Part shown: in pieces, positions 1-15,100 of the stretch
How positions within the stretch are numbered: position 1 is the stretch's first letter
How the letters are laid out: each line of letters starts with the position of its first letter
Origin: Opisthocomus hoazin
Taxonomy: Eukaryota > Chordata > Aves > Opisthocomiformes > Opisthocomidae
Length of the DNA stretch: 64,000 bases
Assembly (NCBI RefSeq): GCF_030867145.1
Contig: NC_134415.1
Span: 68,291,300-68,355,299 of the forward strand
Reading direction: 5' to 3'
The notes under the pieces: model-generated
Told to the model about the DNA's origin: nothing
The model's database searches: none
The model's input: the letters and a program-made list of their open reading frames with translations, nothing else
Translations under genes and position numbers: made by a program

Positions 1-60
1 TGATATTGAGTAACATAACAACTGGCTGATGTAAATTCTCAGCAGTGTATTAATACTTAC

Positions 61-180
61 AGGCTGTCCTTGGTACCACTGTGGATTAAACTTCTCTTCA
101 CTTTTAAGTGTGAAGGATGCGTTTCTTTTGGGGTCATACATCTTGTTATCAATTACACCATGAGATTCAGGATACAGGCC
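61..180 (-). CDS. ENPP1: ENPP1 coding exon 8: phosphodiesterase domain continues
   Basis: This 120-bp exon has exactly 40 codons in phase 0. It starts [20 protein letters not shown] and ends [14 protein letters not shown] is the conserved segment after the nucleophile helix. N267 in RNAS is an N-glycosylation sequon. The acceptor is ATTACAG and the donor is GTAAGT. The gene continues to the left, beyond base 1. Confidence 0.97.
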
Positions 181-3100
181 CTGTAATTGAGAGTATACCT
201 TGTCAAAATGTTCTAAAGAAAAAGAACCTTCTGGCTACATAAGCAGATGTCAGTTAGACAAATATGTCCAGTGAATAATCTACATATGACTTTTACTCCA
301 CCAGTAACTCAAGACACAGATTTAACAGCATCACCTACCACTGCCACCAAGCTCTACCTTCTAATTCTTAACTGCTTCTCAATGACATTAAAAAAAAAAA
401 AAAACCACAAACAAAAAAAAAACCCCACCCACAGGCAAGCAACTTGCTCTGGAATCAAATTGAAAAACACTGTTTTAGTTCACGCACGTGTTGTATCTCC
501 AGTACCAGTGACAAAGCAATGACCTATGCTGGACCTCCATCACATGCCCAAAACCCAGGGATTTCAAAGGAGACTTGACTATCAGCAGGTGAAAGCTCTA
601 GCTGGGGATAACCATTACACAAGCAGAGAAAGACGTGCTCAGAGGTACCTGCTCTTAGGTAGCTTTAACAGACTTTGTGCTCTGCCTTCAAGCAGACTTG
701 CTCCTTTCTACGTTAAAGGATGTAACCACCACCACCATCAGGACCCTGATAAACACCAGGACCTGCTACTTTTCCCAAGAATGGGGAGCCGAGACAAAGC
801 TCTATTCTGTACTTAGGGACACTCTCACAAGGCTGCAGGGCATGATTAATGCCTCTTAGTTGCACATTCAATCATGGATATTTGTAAGGATTACACAATT
901 AAACATCTCATTCCTGAACCTGTGCTCCTCACTTACCAAAAGTCCTGACAAACTGCAAAGAAAGAACATGCAGATCCTCAAGTATTTGACTGAATTTTAG
1001 TTCTGACATGACGAAACTAAGAAGGATCTGCTGGATTCCAACCCTGGATTCCACACCTGCATTCGCTGTTGAAAATCTCCATATTTCTTTTTGCTGCTGT
1101 ATGCAGGAGGTAACAAATTTACAGGATCAGCTTTGTGACATTCCTATCCAGATTTGGGTACAGTCCATCACAGAGTCAACATCAATGTGATGGTCAAATC
1201 TTTCCCTTCATTTCATACTCTTCTTTGCATCATGCCAAGCTACCTTAAAGAAGTGGAACAAGGCTGGCAGTTTAAAGGAGCTGGGCTGCTTTCACTCTGA
1301 GAGAGCACGAGCGAGCTGCAATTTAGCGGAAATATTTATACAAAAGAGGAGTTGTAAAGCGATGTGCTCTTCCACCTGTATGGAAATTCTTGCAGCTAGT
1401 CTTGGAAGAACTGGGTTACTTAATCAGATTAGATCTGACCACTTAGCTGTAGTGTTAATCTAAATTAAAGAGTATAATATTCATATTATGAAGGGAACTC
1501 CTGTTATTTTCATAATCCATTGAAAATATAATATTCTCTTGGAGACAACTTGATAATGAACAGTCTCTTCAGTAGTGGAAACATAATATACAGAAATTCT
1601 TACTGTGACGATGGAGTAATGATTGGGAAAGGTTTTTGAAGGATACACTGGTCTCATATTGGAAGTGTATGTTCCACATTTCCCTAGAGGGAGGAAGAAG
1701 GAAAATCAAAAAAATTACAGAAATAAATACCCTTGCAAGTTTATCTCATGAAGACATACCTATTGAAAAGAAGAAAAAAGAAAAAAAGAAAAAGAGATTT
1801 CCAGAAAGTTTTCATTCTTCAAAATTCTGGAGTTAATACTTCATTTTTCTTCCCACATTCATTTACAAGCTGACTGGCTATTAATACAGATTTTGTATGT
1901 TCCTACTGACTGACTTCAATGGTCACATGAGCAAATCCTACAGTCCTTCTCAAAATCATGTATAACTAAGAATGAATAATCAAAGCAAAAGTTCCCCTGG
2001 TGCGCAGCAAGTGAAGTCTGCAGCCTCAGACCACCTAGTTACTTCACCCTGGGTGCTCCCAGAGATGAAGTGGCCACTGGCACAGTGGCACCCTGGCTCT
2101 CTCAGTCACCTGTCAAATCACTATTTCTTTTGCATTGTTCTATTTGTTTTTTGTTTTTTTTTTTAAATAAAAATAAGCTCCTATTCTAGGATGAAAAAGT
2201 TTTCTTCATCTGGCTATAAAACTCATAAGTTTTTAGTGAGATTGGTGCACAGTATTTGCTCATATGAAGAGTCATTAGCCAGGCCAAAGCACTTAAGCAA
2301 ACCTTACTTAAGTTAGGTGCCTAAATTTCCACACAAATATATGGGCCTCGATTTTCAGAAAAAAATTTTAAAAAGAGGGAAAAAGAAGCACCATCACTCA
2401 CAAATTCAAAAATACTATAAGAGAACCAAAACCACTTCAACTGATGCTAAAGAGCCAAATGTAATGATCCTATAGACTGCCCCACTAGGCAGTCTTCACT
2501 GACCCTTTGTGTCATTACATGCAATATAAATAAAACAGAAATTAGAGGTTTGATAACATAAAAAGTGTTGCATCAAGACACTTTGAACTCATTGGTCTGG
2601 GGCTTTGGGTTAGATCTAAGCTGAAACACTCAATTTGAGTTAATCAAGATAAGATAAATCCTTTCAAGTTACACAGACATCCTCTCCCACATTGGCACTC
2701 TGTAGTAACAAATCATCACTTGTATCCTTAATGCTACTGCAGCACACTTGGCACATTTCAACCATTTCCAAATCTATTGTTGAGGCTGTTTTCCCAAATC
2801 ATAGGTTTTTTGGCGGGGGCGGGGGAGAGGGAGGTTAGGGGTTTTTTTGTTTTTAAAGTAAGAGAAAAATACACTTAAACCTTGTTTTGTCCAAAATCCT
2901 AGGCGGGTTTGCTGGGGCTTTCCACAGAAGTTATCTTTCTTCTTTTTGGCTTGTTGCCTTAGTTAGTTAAAGATAACTGAAGATAAAAGGAGGATTTATT
3001 TAAAAATTACGATATTGCAGCATAGAAGTACTCATAAATGTCCTCTCTGAACCCCATACACACATTATGGCTGTTCCTGGGTTCACTGAGAACCCTCAGC

Positions 3101-6100
3101 TCCATGCTGAATTGCCCACCTTTCAGCAGGTAGCAGAGTATGCGTGTGTATAATAAAACTTGCCAGAAGTGAAATTTTGATATTGGCTTGCAGGCATCTG
3201 CTCTAACAAATTTCTCCAAGGAGATACCAGAATTTCATTGTAGGCATGGCTGGATTAAAAATATTCCTGTTATCTAGTCCTGTATCTAACAGGATGCTTG
3301 GGCTTGTCATCAAGTGTTTTAAGGAGGAAAATCCAGGGATTTAGCACAGTTCTAATTTAATAAAGAAGTAGGCTGTGAGAGAAGTTACTTAATGCAAATA
3401 ACTGTTCACTGCTTTGTAAATGCTGTCAGTCAGAAACTGTGTGTCTTTTTGACCATTCACCACTCCTGTAAATGGATGAGCTAAACTATGACCTTCAAAA
3501 GGATTCAATACAGTTTTTCAGCAACAGTTAAGCAATTTATCCATTGTTGTTACTTGTCTACAACAGAGGAACAGATTTCATTTCACTTTCCTGCACAGTA
3601 AAACACTGTCACACTATTTACACACTCATAGAAATGTTCACCTTCACAATATCACTGCTTCCACCGTTTTCAGTGCCTACAGACTCACGGGACATGAAGC
3701 ACATGGAGTTTTTAGACCGTGGGCCCTCAGCATGTCATGTGATATACACCCGAGAGACTATTTTCTCTTACTGAAGAATGTTTGCCTTATCTGAGCTTTT
3801 CACTCACCATTTTACTGGGGGGGGGAGACTAAAAAGCAAGGGTTTGTAACAAGAGAAAGCTGAGGATCTCGTAGTATATTGTATTGTAAAAGTCTATCAG
3901 ATCACAAAAAAAGTTCCAGAATAATGTAGAACTGTAGACATAATGCAGAAATAATATTTTTCCCCAAACTGTTTTTACTTTATTGTGTCTAAAACAATGT
4001 ATTATTAGCATTCTGGTTTTAGAACCTTTTAAAAATGTAAGTTTTGATCATCAGAAACTCCACGGTTCTGGAGAAGTGAAGTTACTTTGATGAAGATAAG
4101 ATATTTGTATTTCTTAGCGGTCAGAATTTATCACGGGTTCAGTAGCACCAGAAATACAAGTTTATTATAGAAATCCATGACAGAAGTTGCACTGTAGCCT
4201 ATCCGGACCAAAGAATGAAGAATCTTTATATGTGGAAGTGGATGTCACAGCCTGGAAGTCCTACAGATGCCTTGCGGCACTGTCATCTCATATCTCAGCC
4301 AGAGCCAGAGCTGAGATATTACCATTTGTAAGAGTCAGCCCCTCCTCTCAATGCCCAAAAAGTCTTCTTCAGTTTAAATTTTTTATTACTGCATCTAATG
4401 AAATTGTTTCAAACATCTCTTTATTCCAACATGGAACGAAACGAAAAAAGCTAAAACCTCAAATACATCTGTGAATTGTTATCCTCTGGAACTGATCAAG
4501 TTGTAACAACCACTGTAAAAAAAAAAAGCAAGTATTTTTACTGGTTTATTTTTATTCAAACTGAAACCAGCTACCCCAGGTAGTAATTTATGAATGACAA
4601 GAAGATTGGCATATTTTTCAGACAAGAAATGCCATCGGTTTTCACAGACCACAGCCAAAATAGAGACAGGAAAAGTAACTAAAGTTACTTAGACACTACA
4701 AAGTTAAGTAAGACACTATAAAACCTAGGGAAAAAATACATACTTATGAGTCCTTCATTGCTTCTGAAAATGTTTGTTAAATGAAGGTTTTCTCAGACTC
4801 ATTACAACATTTCTACCAGCCCTTCTGTATCATCTGTTCCTAATCTCTCCCTTCTCTATCTCCCTTCTCAAAGGTAATGAAATGCTTTCTACCTTGCTTT
4901 CCATTTTCCAAAGCCATTCCACCCAAATATCTTACAATATGCAATATAGAGTAAAAAGTGGGTTTACTTCTATTTTGAAGAAATAAAGTAAGCTCACAGC
5001 AAAAAGCATCCACCTCCTAAATATAGCAAGGACTCCTTAGTTCTTAAGGTTCCACTGAAAATCCAAAGGGCCCTTTCCTCATGCCCTCCTTCTCTTTGCC
5101 CTTCCATCCTCCAGCACTTCCAGTTCTCTGCACATAGCTGTATTTAGAGCAACGCCCTCCATTTCCAAGGAAGGGGAGTGAGGATTTTAAGGAATAAGCA
5201 TAGCTGCACCTATGGATTTTTCAGGTAAGACATCATGATATTGCTTAGACAGTGAAACTACTCACGCAATTTGCTAATAACAGGTAGAAGTCCACCCCAA
5301 GTCTGCAGATATTCTGCTCTGAAGCCATCCAATGACAACAGTAACACCGGAGACTCGGTAAATCTGAAGAAACAGAAATCAAAGTATTAAAAGACAGACT
5401 CTGAGAAATAATTTCGCACCACTTATCCCAAGAACGTTTCCCCCAAACCCTGGGTATGTTCGTCACAGGACTACACAGCAGGCGGAGGGTGGAAGCCCTC
5501 CCGAGCAGAAAGGTTCGCAGGCTGGTGCCGCGGCAAGCAGAGCATCTGTCCCATCCCACTGCTCGCCAGCCCAAAGACGCATGCGCTAGGGCATGCACAG
5601 GGAAACCGCAACAAGGCCTGATTTCACAAACATCCATAAAACAAAGAACAAGCCAAAACACTCATGTAATCTGTCTGGTGGGCTTGGTATTCCTTGTCTT
5701 GAAATCAGTCCCACTGGAGCAACACTCAGCCCCGCCAACCCCCCTCCTCCGCCACCACCACCAACCCTCCCCAAGGTAAGAGGAGGGAAAGAGTAAAGGC
5801 CATGTGAAGCCACATCTTTCCCTTCTTCACTTTGCTGCTGAACAACTTGTAGTCTAGCTGAAAAAAAAGAATTTATCTTTTTATGTATACAGTGCACAAA
5901 ACTGTAAGAAAGCCTAGTGTACAGGATATGTCACATCAGCAACTACATGACACATTTTTCCTTTCATATTGTAAAGATTATTTAACCAAGAACAACTTGG
6001 TTACTGGACCAGAAGTACTACCAATCTCCAAACTGCAAAATGTGGCCCTATAACTGGAACACTGTAACAGTATTTCTGCCTAAAAAGTGTCAGAAATTCA

Positions 6101-9100
6101 AAAACTGATTTCACTGGAACTAGGAAAAATAAATTTTCTTCTTCTGGTCTCCACAGGACCTATGTTTTCCAGCCTTGACTTGTTCCAAACTTCAGCCCTA
6201 TTCAAACAATTTCTCTCCAACTGTAAGTAGTTAAAATTTTGCATCACAGATGAGAATAGTCATTAGTAGCTTCTTTCTTGAAAAAATGTCCTGTGTTTGA
6301 CCTACAGATATGAGGACATGTGAGACTAAAAAAAAAAAATCCAGTGCAGCAACAACCACTGAAAATACAGATTCGCCTAAAAGAACATATTTCCCATGCC
6401 AACTGCAAGCTCATTTTTCCTTTTTATGTTTACAAATTGTAAAATGAAAATTTTAAGAAGTTTGTTGCACTCTAGTTTCCCAAAATAAAACAGTGAGAAG
6501 ACAAATACTATTTATAAAGTGTTGACAGTTTCTTTAGTGATGTACCCCATAAAAAACCCTCAACAGTCATTTACAAGTGAAACTTTTATAAGCCTTTTTT
6601 CAGTCAAACAAGCATGACTATATTAAACTGAAGATTAGTCAGACAATCAAAACTTGTCTATCCTACAAAAATTTTGATCAACAATTTGGACAACAGTTCA
6701 GCCAAAAGCATTTCATTAGTCAGAACCATTACATAGCCTACCCTGCACCCCAGATAGAATAAAACATTAAAATGTATGTGTAAGATGTGTGTTTGTAGCC
6801 TGTTTTTTATTTATATGGCATATTTAATACTATCTTTTGAAAATCTTAGTAGGGGCAGTTAGTTGGGAACAAGAAATAAATGATCTTCAGACCAAAACTA
6901 AAGTCCTTTGGCAGAATAGAGTAGGGAAACCTCATGTACTACCTTTGCCCCTGTTACAAGTATTCTTTGCACCACAGATTCTGATCTCGGCAGCTTTTGC
7001 AAATACCTTCTCTCCGCCGACCCCCCAAATTGATTCCCTGCAATGCAGAGATCTAAAAATATTCACTGCAAAGTTTCCTGCAATATAATATGAAATTTGA
7101 GGCAAAGACTGCTCAATATTACTTATTGACAAGACTAACTTAAAATACATATTTAAAAAAAAAACAAAAAAAAAAAAACAAAAAAAACAAATTCAAAAGG
7201 GACTTTACGCAACTGTTTCTGGTTTGGCATTTACAAGTAAACCAGCTGTTAAGCACATGTTTTGTCTGTCTGCAAATCCAGTTACTGACCCCCTTGCACA
7301 TGTAAAATTAACCTTGGCAAAGCAGACCATGGCCACAACTAGGGAGACTGGCCATTTGACTTCTCATATACTCTCCACATTCTGAAACTCCTATAGTTGG
7401 TGATCTGTCCTGTGCTCAGGGAAGCAAAGCACGAGAGACCACTGTTAAACTGCGCTCTCTTTGGAAAAGCTCCAGTAAAATCCCCAAACCTGAGCTAAGT
7501 TCTGAGAAATAGCAGCGATTTCCATGACTTTTTTCCTGTTAGCAGCCAAGGTTACACTCGCTACTTCAAAAATGTGCTACCATGAGCACAGAAGGCTGGA
7601 AGGCTCAAGTTTTGGCCCTGCCAGCGATTCATGCTGGCTGTGTCCAAACAGTGCGACAAGGGTGTTTCACAGCTCTTGGATAAATACGTACGTCATGGTC
7701 ACATCCTGACTCCAAACTGAAGGAAATGCAGCAGTAATTACCCCCTCCTATAAACTGGCTTGTATGGAAACATAACGCAGGCAACACAGGCTTGCTGTGG
7801 TCTAGCAGGTTCACCAGTCTGGATGATCAAGAGCCCAGAACCGCGGACCATGCTGCCAAGCTGACCTGCCTCACCACAGGCACGTTAGACCACAACTGCA
7901 GGAAAAAATAGAAGCAAGAAAAGGAAAAAAGAAAAGAAACTCCCCTTGAAAAGCATACTACACAGAAAACTTCCTATCCCACAAGCACACAGATATACAG
8001 CCACAAAGCATAGGAACTAAAGCTTTATTTCCGCTAAATGTACACAAAGCCTCAACAGGAGGCATAATCGCAATCGTCAAATATACAGGAGAGATCTGCA
8101 GAGAGGAAAGGAATCAGCTGCTCTTCCAGCTCCATGAAGACAGAACACACAGTAATAGGCTTAAAGCACAGCAAAAGATACTAAGTTATACCAGGAAAAC
8201 CACCTAGCTAAGCACTAGGATAAACTGCTTAAGTAGGTTTGAATTCTCCAAGTATTACTTCACCCCTAGAACAGTGGGAGGGACTAGGTCACTCCTGGGA
8301 TCTTATAGCCCATTAACTTTATAACCCTATTAAGTAACATCGAAACTAATCTTGGAAAGACTTAGGTGCGTACTTCATTTTAAGCATTTGATCAGTCTCA
8401 CTGAAATCAGTGGTATTTCTCAGATTAAGCACCTCACTGAACACTGCATTGTCTTTTGTCTGTTCTGCACCACAAGAGCAAACCCAACTAAAACCAAAAC
8501 AGAATAAAAACAGCAATTTGAACCCACAAAACAAGCTGTATTAATAGGCATAGAATCAGAGATGATATCCTGAGCCCTCAAAATGAGCACTGAGCTAAAG
8601 TCACTGCACTCCTGCATACCCACCATCGGCAGACGTGGATTGTTTACAGAGTAGTTAGTTTTGGGAGAGGCTTGCGTGCTAACAGTCTGCGATGAGCCTT
8701 CAGTCGATACAGTTTGATTCAACTTTGACCACACATCACCCTCTCCTGGCCTGGGTTTTATCGCAACATTTTTGGTTTTGCCAGGATTAAAACAATCTAA
8801 GCAGACTAACTACACATCCCTTTCATGCGCTGAACAGAAATAACAAAAAAAAATACCCTTAAACCAAAGTTAACCAACAGGTATTGCCTTATGGCATTTA
8901 CACCATTAACTCTGACTGTGGATCTGCATAAGGCTTTTTTGCTTGTTTATCCACCCCTTGAGGGTAACGCTTCCTACTCACACATTAGAGAAATCAGCAT
9001 CCAGGAGTCAGTTCCCAGCCCACAGTCCTGAATGGTCCCTAACCTCAGAGCAGCAGTTAATGACAAAAGCTTCCAGAACCGCCTGGCTACCACCCTCCTA

Positions 9101-12100
9101 CCACACTCTCGAGTTTATCGGGACTTGGGCTCCAAGTTGGACAGAAGCTCCAATTTCTGCCTTGATGAAGGTTCCGAAGTGTCAGCATTTGCTACTGCTC
9201 TGAATCAAAATGTAAAGTAGTTGTTTGAGATAAAAATATTCCAAAAGGAAATGTATGTTGTTTGACAGTACTATAACTCCAATGAATAAATATAGCACGA
9301 TTTAAATATCTTAACATAAGTCAAAAAAAGTAACGACATAAGAACAAAATGAAATGTTTTTACTTCACTAGAAATATCCCCAGCACACTATAATTTCAAA
9401 ATCATCAAAATGAAAACAGTTTTGATTTTTTGACACTTTTCAGACAAGAGCATAACTGAAGTCAACTCATCTCCACACCATATTTACAAACTATTTTCCA
9501 GTGGAACACTTTTCAGTCAAGAATGTTTAAGTCACTTCTATTAATAACTTACACATGCAGTCATAATTTGCAGTCAGCTCTAGCTTTAAAGTCAATTTGA
9601 AGATCCCACTGCAAAATCATGACAAGAAATGCAGGCTTTTTTCCTGGCTGGGAGCTTTGCCGTACTATTTGAGCCCGAGCGCTGATGCCACAAACTAGAC
9701 GAGTAATTCCTTACACAGTGCATACATAACTCGCAGGAGCGGACTGAACACAGGGCTGAGCCAGAGGATACAAGGATCCCTTGGCATTTTGCACCTTTTA
9801 AAGAAAGCAGCTCAGACAGTTTGCAAACAATGCTGTCCCACTGCCGGTGAAACTGGGACAGTGATCTGCCCACGTCTTGCAGCTCTGGGGCTGGAACAGG
9901 CGAGGAAGTGGAAAGGGCTTCTGAGGTGACGGGGGAGGGAGGCAGCCTCAGGAGTCCAAGACTGCTGGGCGGGCTGCAAAATATTTGGGACAGCGGGTAT
10001 TGGAGCACATGTAGGACAACGAAGAGAGTGGCTCAAGGCAGAGCTGCCCAGAGCCCACACACGTCAGTGAGAGACAGCGGGGTTCAGGAATAGGCACGTC
10101 TTGCAAGTCAAGCAAGTGCTGGGATACACGAGTGGGGCTGGGATAGAGCAATCGGATCTGTTAGTTAAGCACCACCAAATGCTGGCTGAACAGGCGTCCT
10201 TCTCTGTCTGGCAGCTGCTTTTACTGTGGGTAAGAAAGGCAAGCAGGTTCCAAGAAGGCACAGCACGGAAAATTATCTCAAAAATGAAACGTAAGCGAAG
10301 AGCAGAGCTAGGCAAATATACAATATCCTCACCCTTTCGGACACTGAGGTTCAGTAATGTCCTCACACTCTTCTTCAACCCAGCTTGCCTCTCCTTAAAA
10401 CAAATGAGTGCAATTTATTTTTTAAGACAGTATATTCTTAAGGATAAATGCAAGTTTTTTTAATTTTGCTGTATGCTTTTAAAATTATATTACGTCCTTC
10501 CTCCTTTCACATAAACGTGGGTATGTATAAGAGAGACTGTAGGACTTTGCTGAGAACATTTACCTTTACAAACAGCGTGATAATTGACACAGCAATCTTT
10601 ATTGTCCACGCAGTCATCTGAACAGGAGCAATGATATTCTGGTCGCCTCTTCTCTCCACACCTGAATTTATTGCAGGTCCATATGTGGGCTAAAAAACAG
10701 ACAAGAGAGAAGGACAGCACAATGATTAATGTAAGTGTGAGTGCAGAATTAATAAACTGAGTGTGAAGTTCTGTCTCAAATGCATACTCACCAAAAAACA
10801 GTCCTGAGGTATCTTACACACACATAATATTGCAAGTTTTGGCACTTTGGAAAACAGAAACACTCATGGCTAAATAATCCAAGTGCCATCTGAATACAAT
10901 TATCCAGTGTACGGTTATAAATATCACAGCTCAGAAGAGGTCAACAGAAAGAATCCTTTCTACAGACCTCCTTAAATATGTTTTTTTATGTGGGTTTCAT
11001 CTGGTAAATGCACAATACAAAGAATCTCCCAAACAGCTCCCCCATAAAAACTCCAAACTTGAGTCTGAATTTGGAATGACTAGAAAATGCTGAGCAGCAG
11101 TAACTTGTTCTGATTTGCATTGAAGTCGCAATGGATTTTACCAGTCACCACCAAGTAAGTACCCCAGCTTTTTTCAGCACCTCTTAGGCATAGGCATAAC
11201 TCTGCCGCTATTTGAGACTATATACATAAGCTCACAGGAAGACCTACTGACTCCAGCTTCATTGCTGGTTTTGGTAGAGATTTTTTTTCCTGCATCATAC
11301 TGATTTTTCTGAACAGAATATTCCAATACATCATATCATTTGAAGACAATCATTTTGTTATCAGTTGCAAATACAAGTAGATCCTTTGCAGTCAATGAGG
11401 ATTTACCAACTGAGCGAATACTTCAGTGAAGGTCTCAGAGACATGGAAGTCAAATCTAAATGACTGAGTAAAGGACAGCCAGTACATGATCTTCATACAT
11501 GTCTAGCAACTAGAAATCCCTAAAAGCATTCTCAAGAGGTTAATCTCACTTTCAGAAATACTGAACTTCAGTAACTCTACCAATGTCAGTAGATCTTTAT
11601 CTTTGAGAGAGACAGAAGAATCTATTATGGTTATAGTTACATGATACTATTTGGAAATTCAAATTTGATTCTCCACTGATGTTAAGGCTAATTAATTTAA
11701 AAAAAAAAAAACAACACCAAGCAATGAATTCCCATTCTTAGTGCTACGACGGACTCTCCAGTTTGTTTTTAAAGAATTCATTCAACTGAGGGACAGTGGT
11801 GTAATGAAACAAATTGAAGAGCAAATCCCATGCAACTACTCTAAAAGCGAAAAAGCTTTGTGCAATTTAGATTCAGTAAGTCGGTTAAAGCAAGGACGTG
11901 AGCCCAGTTTAATCATTTGATTTTAATTTCAGGGTGAGACTACATTGATGAATTTTACAAATACACATAAAGGGGAGTGAGAAGAAAAATAGTTAACTGA
12001 AAAGAACGCTGCATATGAAGTATTAGGGCAAAAGTAAGTTAGAGAAAACTGTGAAGTCCTGTCCTCAGTGTTACTACCCGCACTGACATTTACCCTGAAG

Positions 12101-15100
12101 AAGTTCTCCATGGTACTTTTCACACCCTCGCCTCCAGCCTTTGCTTTCTGGCAAACCATGAGAACCACTCCTCACTTCCCAACCATTCTCTACCACTGCC
12201 ATCTGTTCCGTCGGCTGGCCTTGTCCCATGGGCCGGCAACGTGACCCTTGCTTCACACCCAAGCTGGAGAGCAGTGGGGCAGAGGGGATGAGGAGGTGGG
12301 TATGGAGAGACGGCCGCTTTCACAGAGCTGCTCTGCTCTGCCCCTTTTCACATGGGCAATGGCAGAAAGATAGAATATGTGCTCCTATTCCTGGCTTGCC
12401 CAAGAACATAGGAGTTGTCCCAGACACTAGGGACAACATGGGTTACTGTTCACTCGCCCCCAGACAGAGGACTACAGGCTGGCTGAGACCCGGCATCCAA
12501 GGGGGAGGGCAGCAGCACTGTCCCTCGCCGCCTCTCTCCCAGCAGGAGCGATGGAAAGCCAGCCTGCCAGCTACGTCAGCTCTCTGCATCCAGCTGGGTG
12601 AAAGAGAAGCTTTGTTTGTGTACAACAGCAGCTGCAGCAGAGCCCCATGTTTCCACAGGAGGCCCCAGCACTGCCGCCACCACCACCGCAAGCCCACCCG
12701 TGGTCACAGTGGAGGGAGGATGACGAGCCGGACACCGCTGGCATCAGAACCACCACGACACTCCGTTGCCTTTCTCCTCCGAACAGAGCCAGGGGCTGCA
12801 GCCACCTAACCCCAACAGTACTCACACGCACAGAGCTGCCGTCCCACCTCAACAAACAGGAGAGTTTGCCCCCATGGCTTTTTTCCATCCTTACCTGGTT
12901 GTATACACGCTTCCTGGTAATCTAAGCAGCAGTTTCCAAGCTTGACGCAATCTCTATCACAACGGCAGCTTCCAAAGGTCCTTTCAAAGCAACGACCTTT
13001 GCAGGTTTTCACTGTAATATTGGATAGTGTTAGATGTCAGTGGCTGAGCCCAAATCAGTCAACATGCAAAAGAAACGAAGAAGGTCAGCAGGTGGAATGA
13101 CACCGCTGGTCATTCCACAGCCTACAGAACGGCTGCAAAATAGTGCCAGCCAAAGGAAAAGGAAAGTGTTGATCCAGCCAAATGTTTCTCTTCTCCTGCT
13201 GAACAATATTTTTTCATCATATTGAACAAAGGGTTCTGTTCTGTTTTAGTAGGAACATGGTGTTTCATTATTGGCAGAAACAAGTGAAACAAAAGACTGC
13301 AATTCTAGTTGTGACTGTCCCTGCCTTTCTGTATTACAAGAAGATGTGAGTAGAGTCACTCAGAATATAGAAGATCTCTAATGGAGGAAATACGAACCTA
13401 GGTTTTCAACAAGGGTGCCCTGAACAGTGAAATGCTTCCGCAAAGAACACTGATCTTCATTTTCACATCTGACAGTGTTCCACCTTCTAGAAATAATTAA
13501 ACATTAACTGGAATACAGACTGCGCTGGCTATGCTTGCAGCTCTCCCATACTCATGCCTCATTTGAACTACTGCCTTCACACAAATCAGAGGAACCAAAG
13601 AAGCCCCAGTTCCGCACCCCACTGTACCATGGTTAAGGTACTGTGTCAAGACACAGGAAGGGCTGTTCCAACCCAGACACAGGAGATACGAACTTGGGTG
13701 TATTGCTCACTGGCTTAATTTTTGTTCCGTTTAACATAAAAAAAGGCATAGCATTCTTCCACGAGCCTGGGGTTGCCTGGGAAAAAAAAAGAAACTGGTG
13801 ATGTGAAGCATTAAAAACAAATCTGTAGCTGGTCAGCCTGTTTCTTCCCGTGCAATCACCAGACGGAAGTGAGGTAAATCTCTCATCATTTGGCTCCTCT
13901 TCTCAAGAATCTTGAGGTGTGTCATATTAGGAAAATGAGATAAAAATGAGACAATATTGCAGAGCTATACTAAAAATCAGAAAAAAAACCCTAAACAGAT
14001 TCTAGTGGGAAATTAATCATCTGAATTTTAGTTAAAAATCATTGTAGGACTGTTTGTTAAACAGATGAACTTTGAAATTACTCTAGATAGTTGTTCCCAA
14101 AGCAAAGCTTAACTTCTCAAAATATCTTTTGTAACCTTCTACCTGAAGAAACTTCACCATTGAAAAAAAACCCATATTTTTCAGGACAGAAAACAGCCAG
14201 AGGAATTCTACAAGGAGTGTTTTCAGACTATAATTCTAACCAATAGAAAAATAACTTTTTTTTCTCCATAATTGACTGGAAAAGATGAAAAACAAATGTT
14301 CCAGGACAACATGAAACAGAAACTGTTGGGTTTTTTTTTTTATAGTGAACTGAGAAAAGCCAGCTATGTGACATCACCACAGTGACAGCTGGGATACATG
14401 GAAGCTGCCAGACCAGACACTGAGGGCCAGGATAAATCTACCTCTCAAGTAAGTACACCGAAGTACAGAGTACACCTGAGGTTTACTGCTTGGTATTTTC
14501 ATTCACCTGTAACTGAAACTGCTTCAAGCAACGCATCTAATCCTCTTCCTGCAGCAAGAAACGGTGGCATTCTGATAACAGCAAAATTAATTTATAAAGA
14601 GGGAAAAAAAAAGAAACAGAAAGGAATTGCTTATAAATATTACTAAATACAAGGCATATTAATTACCATCTTTTGAACAGCTAGGCTTCAGGCCAAATAT
14701 ACATCCTAGGATTGTCGTTAACATGCAGACACAGAGTACCTGTGGGACAGGAAGGAAAAGAAAGTAATCTTCAATCACCACTGAATGGTTTTGTATAGCA
14801 TTACAGAGACAATGAGGGCTTTCAGTTGCACTGAAATTGATAAACATGCAGATTATAAGGCTGATTTCACTGCTTTCACACAGAGTTTTCACTCACACGA
14901 GTAGTTATGATGCTTGCAATTAATTACTAGTGCATGAACACGAATATGCTCAAGACTAGGCCTGTGTATTTCATTTCTTATTAAGTTCTTTAATGCAGAC
15001 ATGATGATGTATTTCTTTCTCACGAACAAAAAATAACAATGTTTATGGTTACACATATATCAATATTACAGAAAAATTTCTTTGCTCCTCTTCTTCCTTC

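Noticed and set aside
5245-5661. 138-codon minus-strand frame covering ENPP1 exon 6
   Set aside because: It reads exon 6 in the wrong frame. The correct frame gives [10 protein letters not shown].
9592-10008. 138-codon minus-strand frame in ENPP1 intron 5
   Set aside because: Same strand as ENPP1 but resembles no ENPP exon and has no matching splice phase. The true exon 5 is at 10333-10393.
12228-12809. 193-codon plus-strand open frame in ENPP1 intron 3
   Set aside because: No recognisable motif, compositionally driven, and overlapping open frames on the opposite strand. Kept only as a compositional finding.
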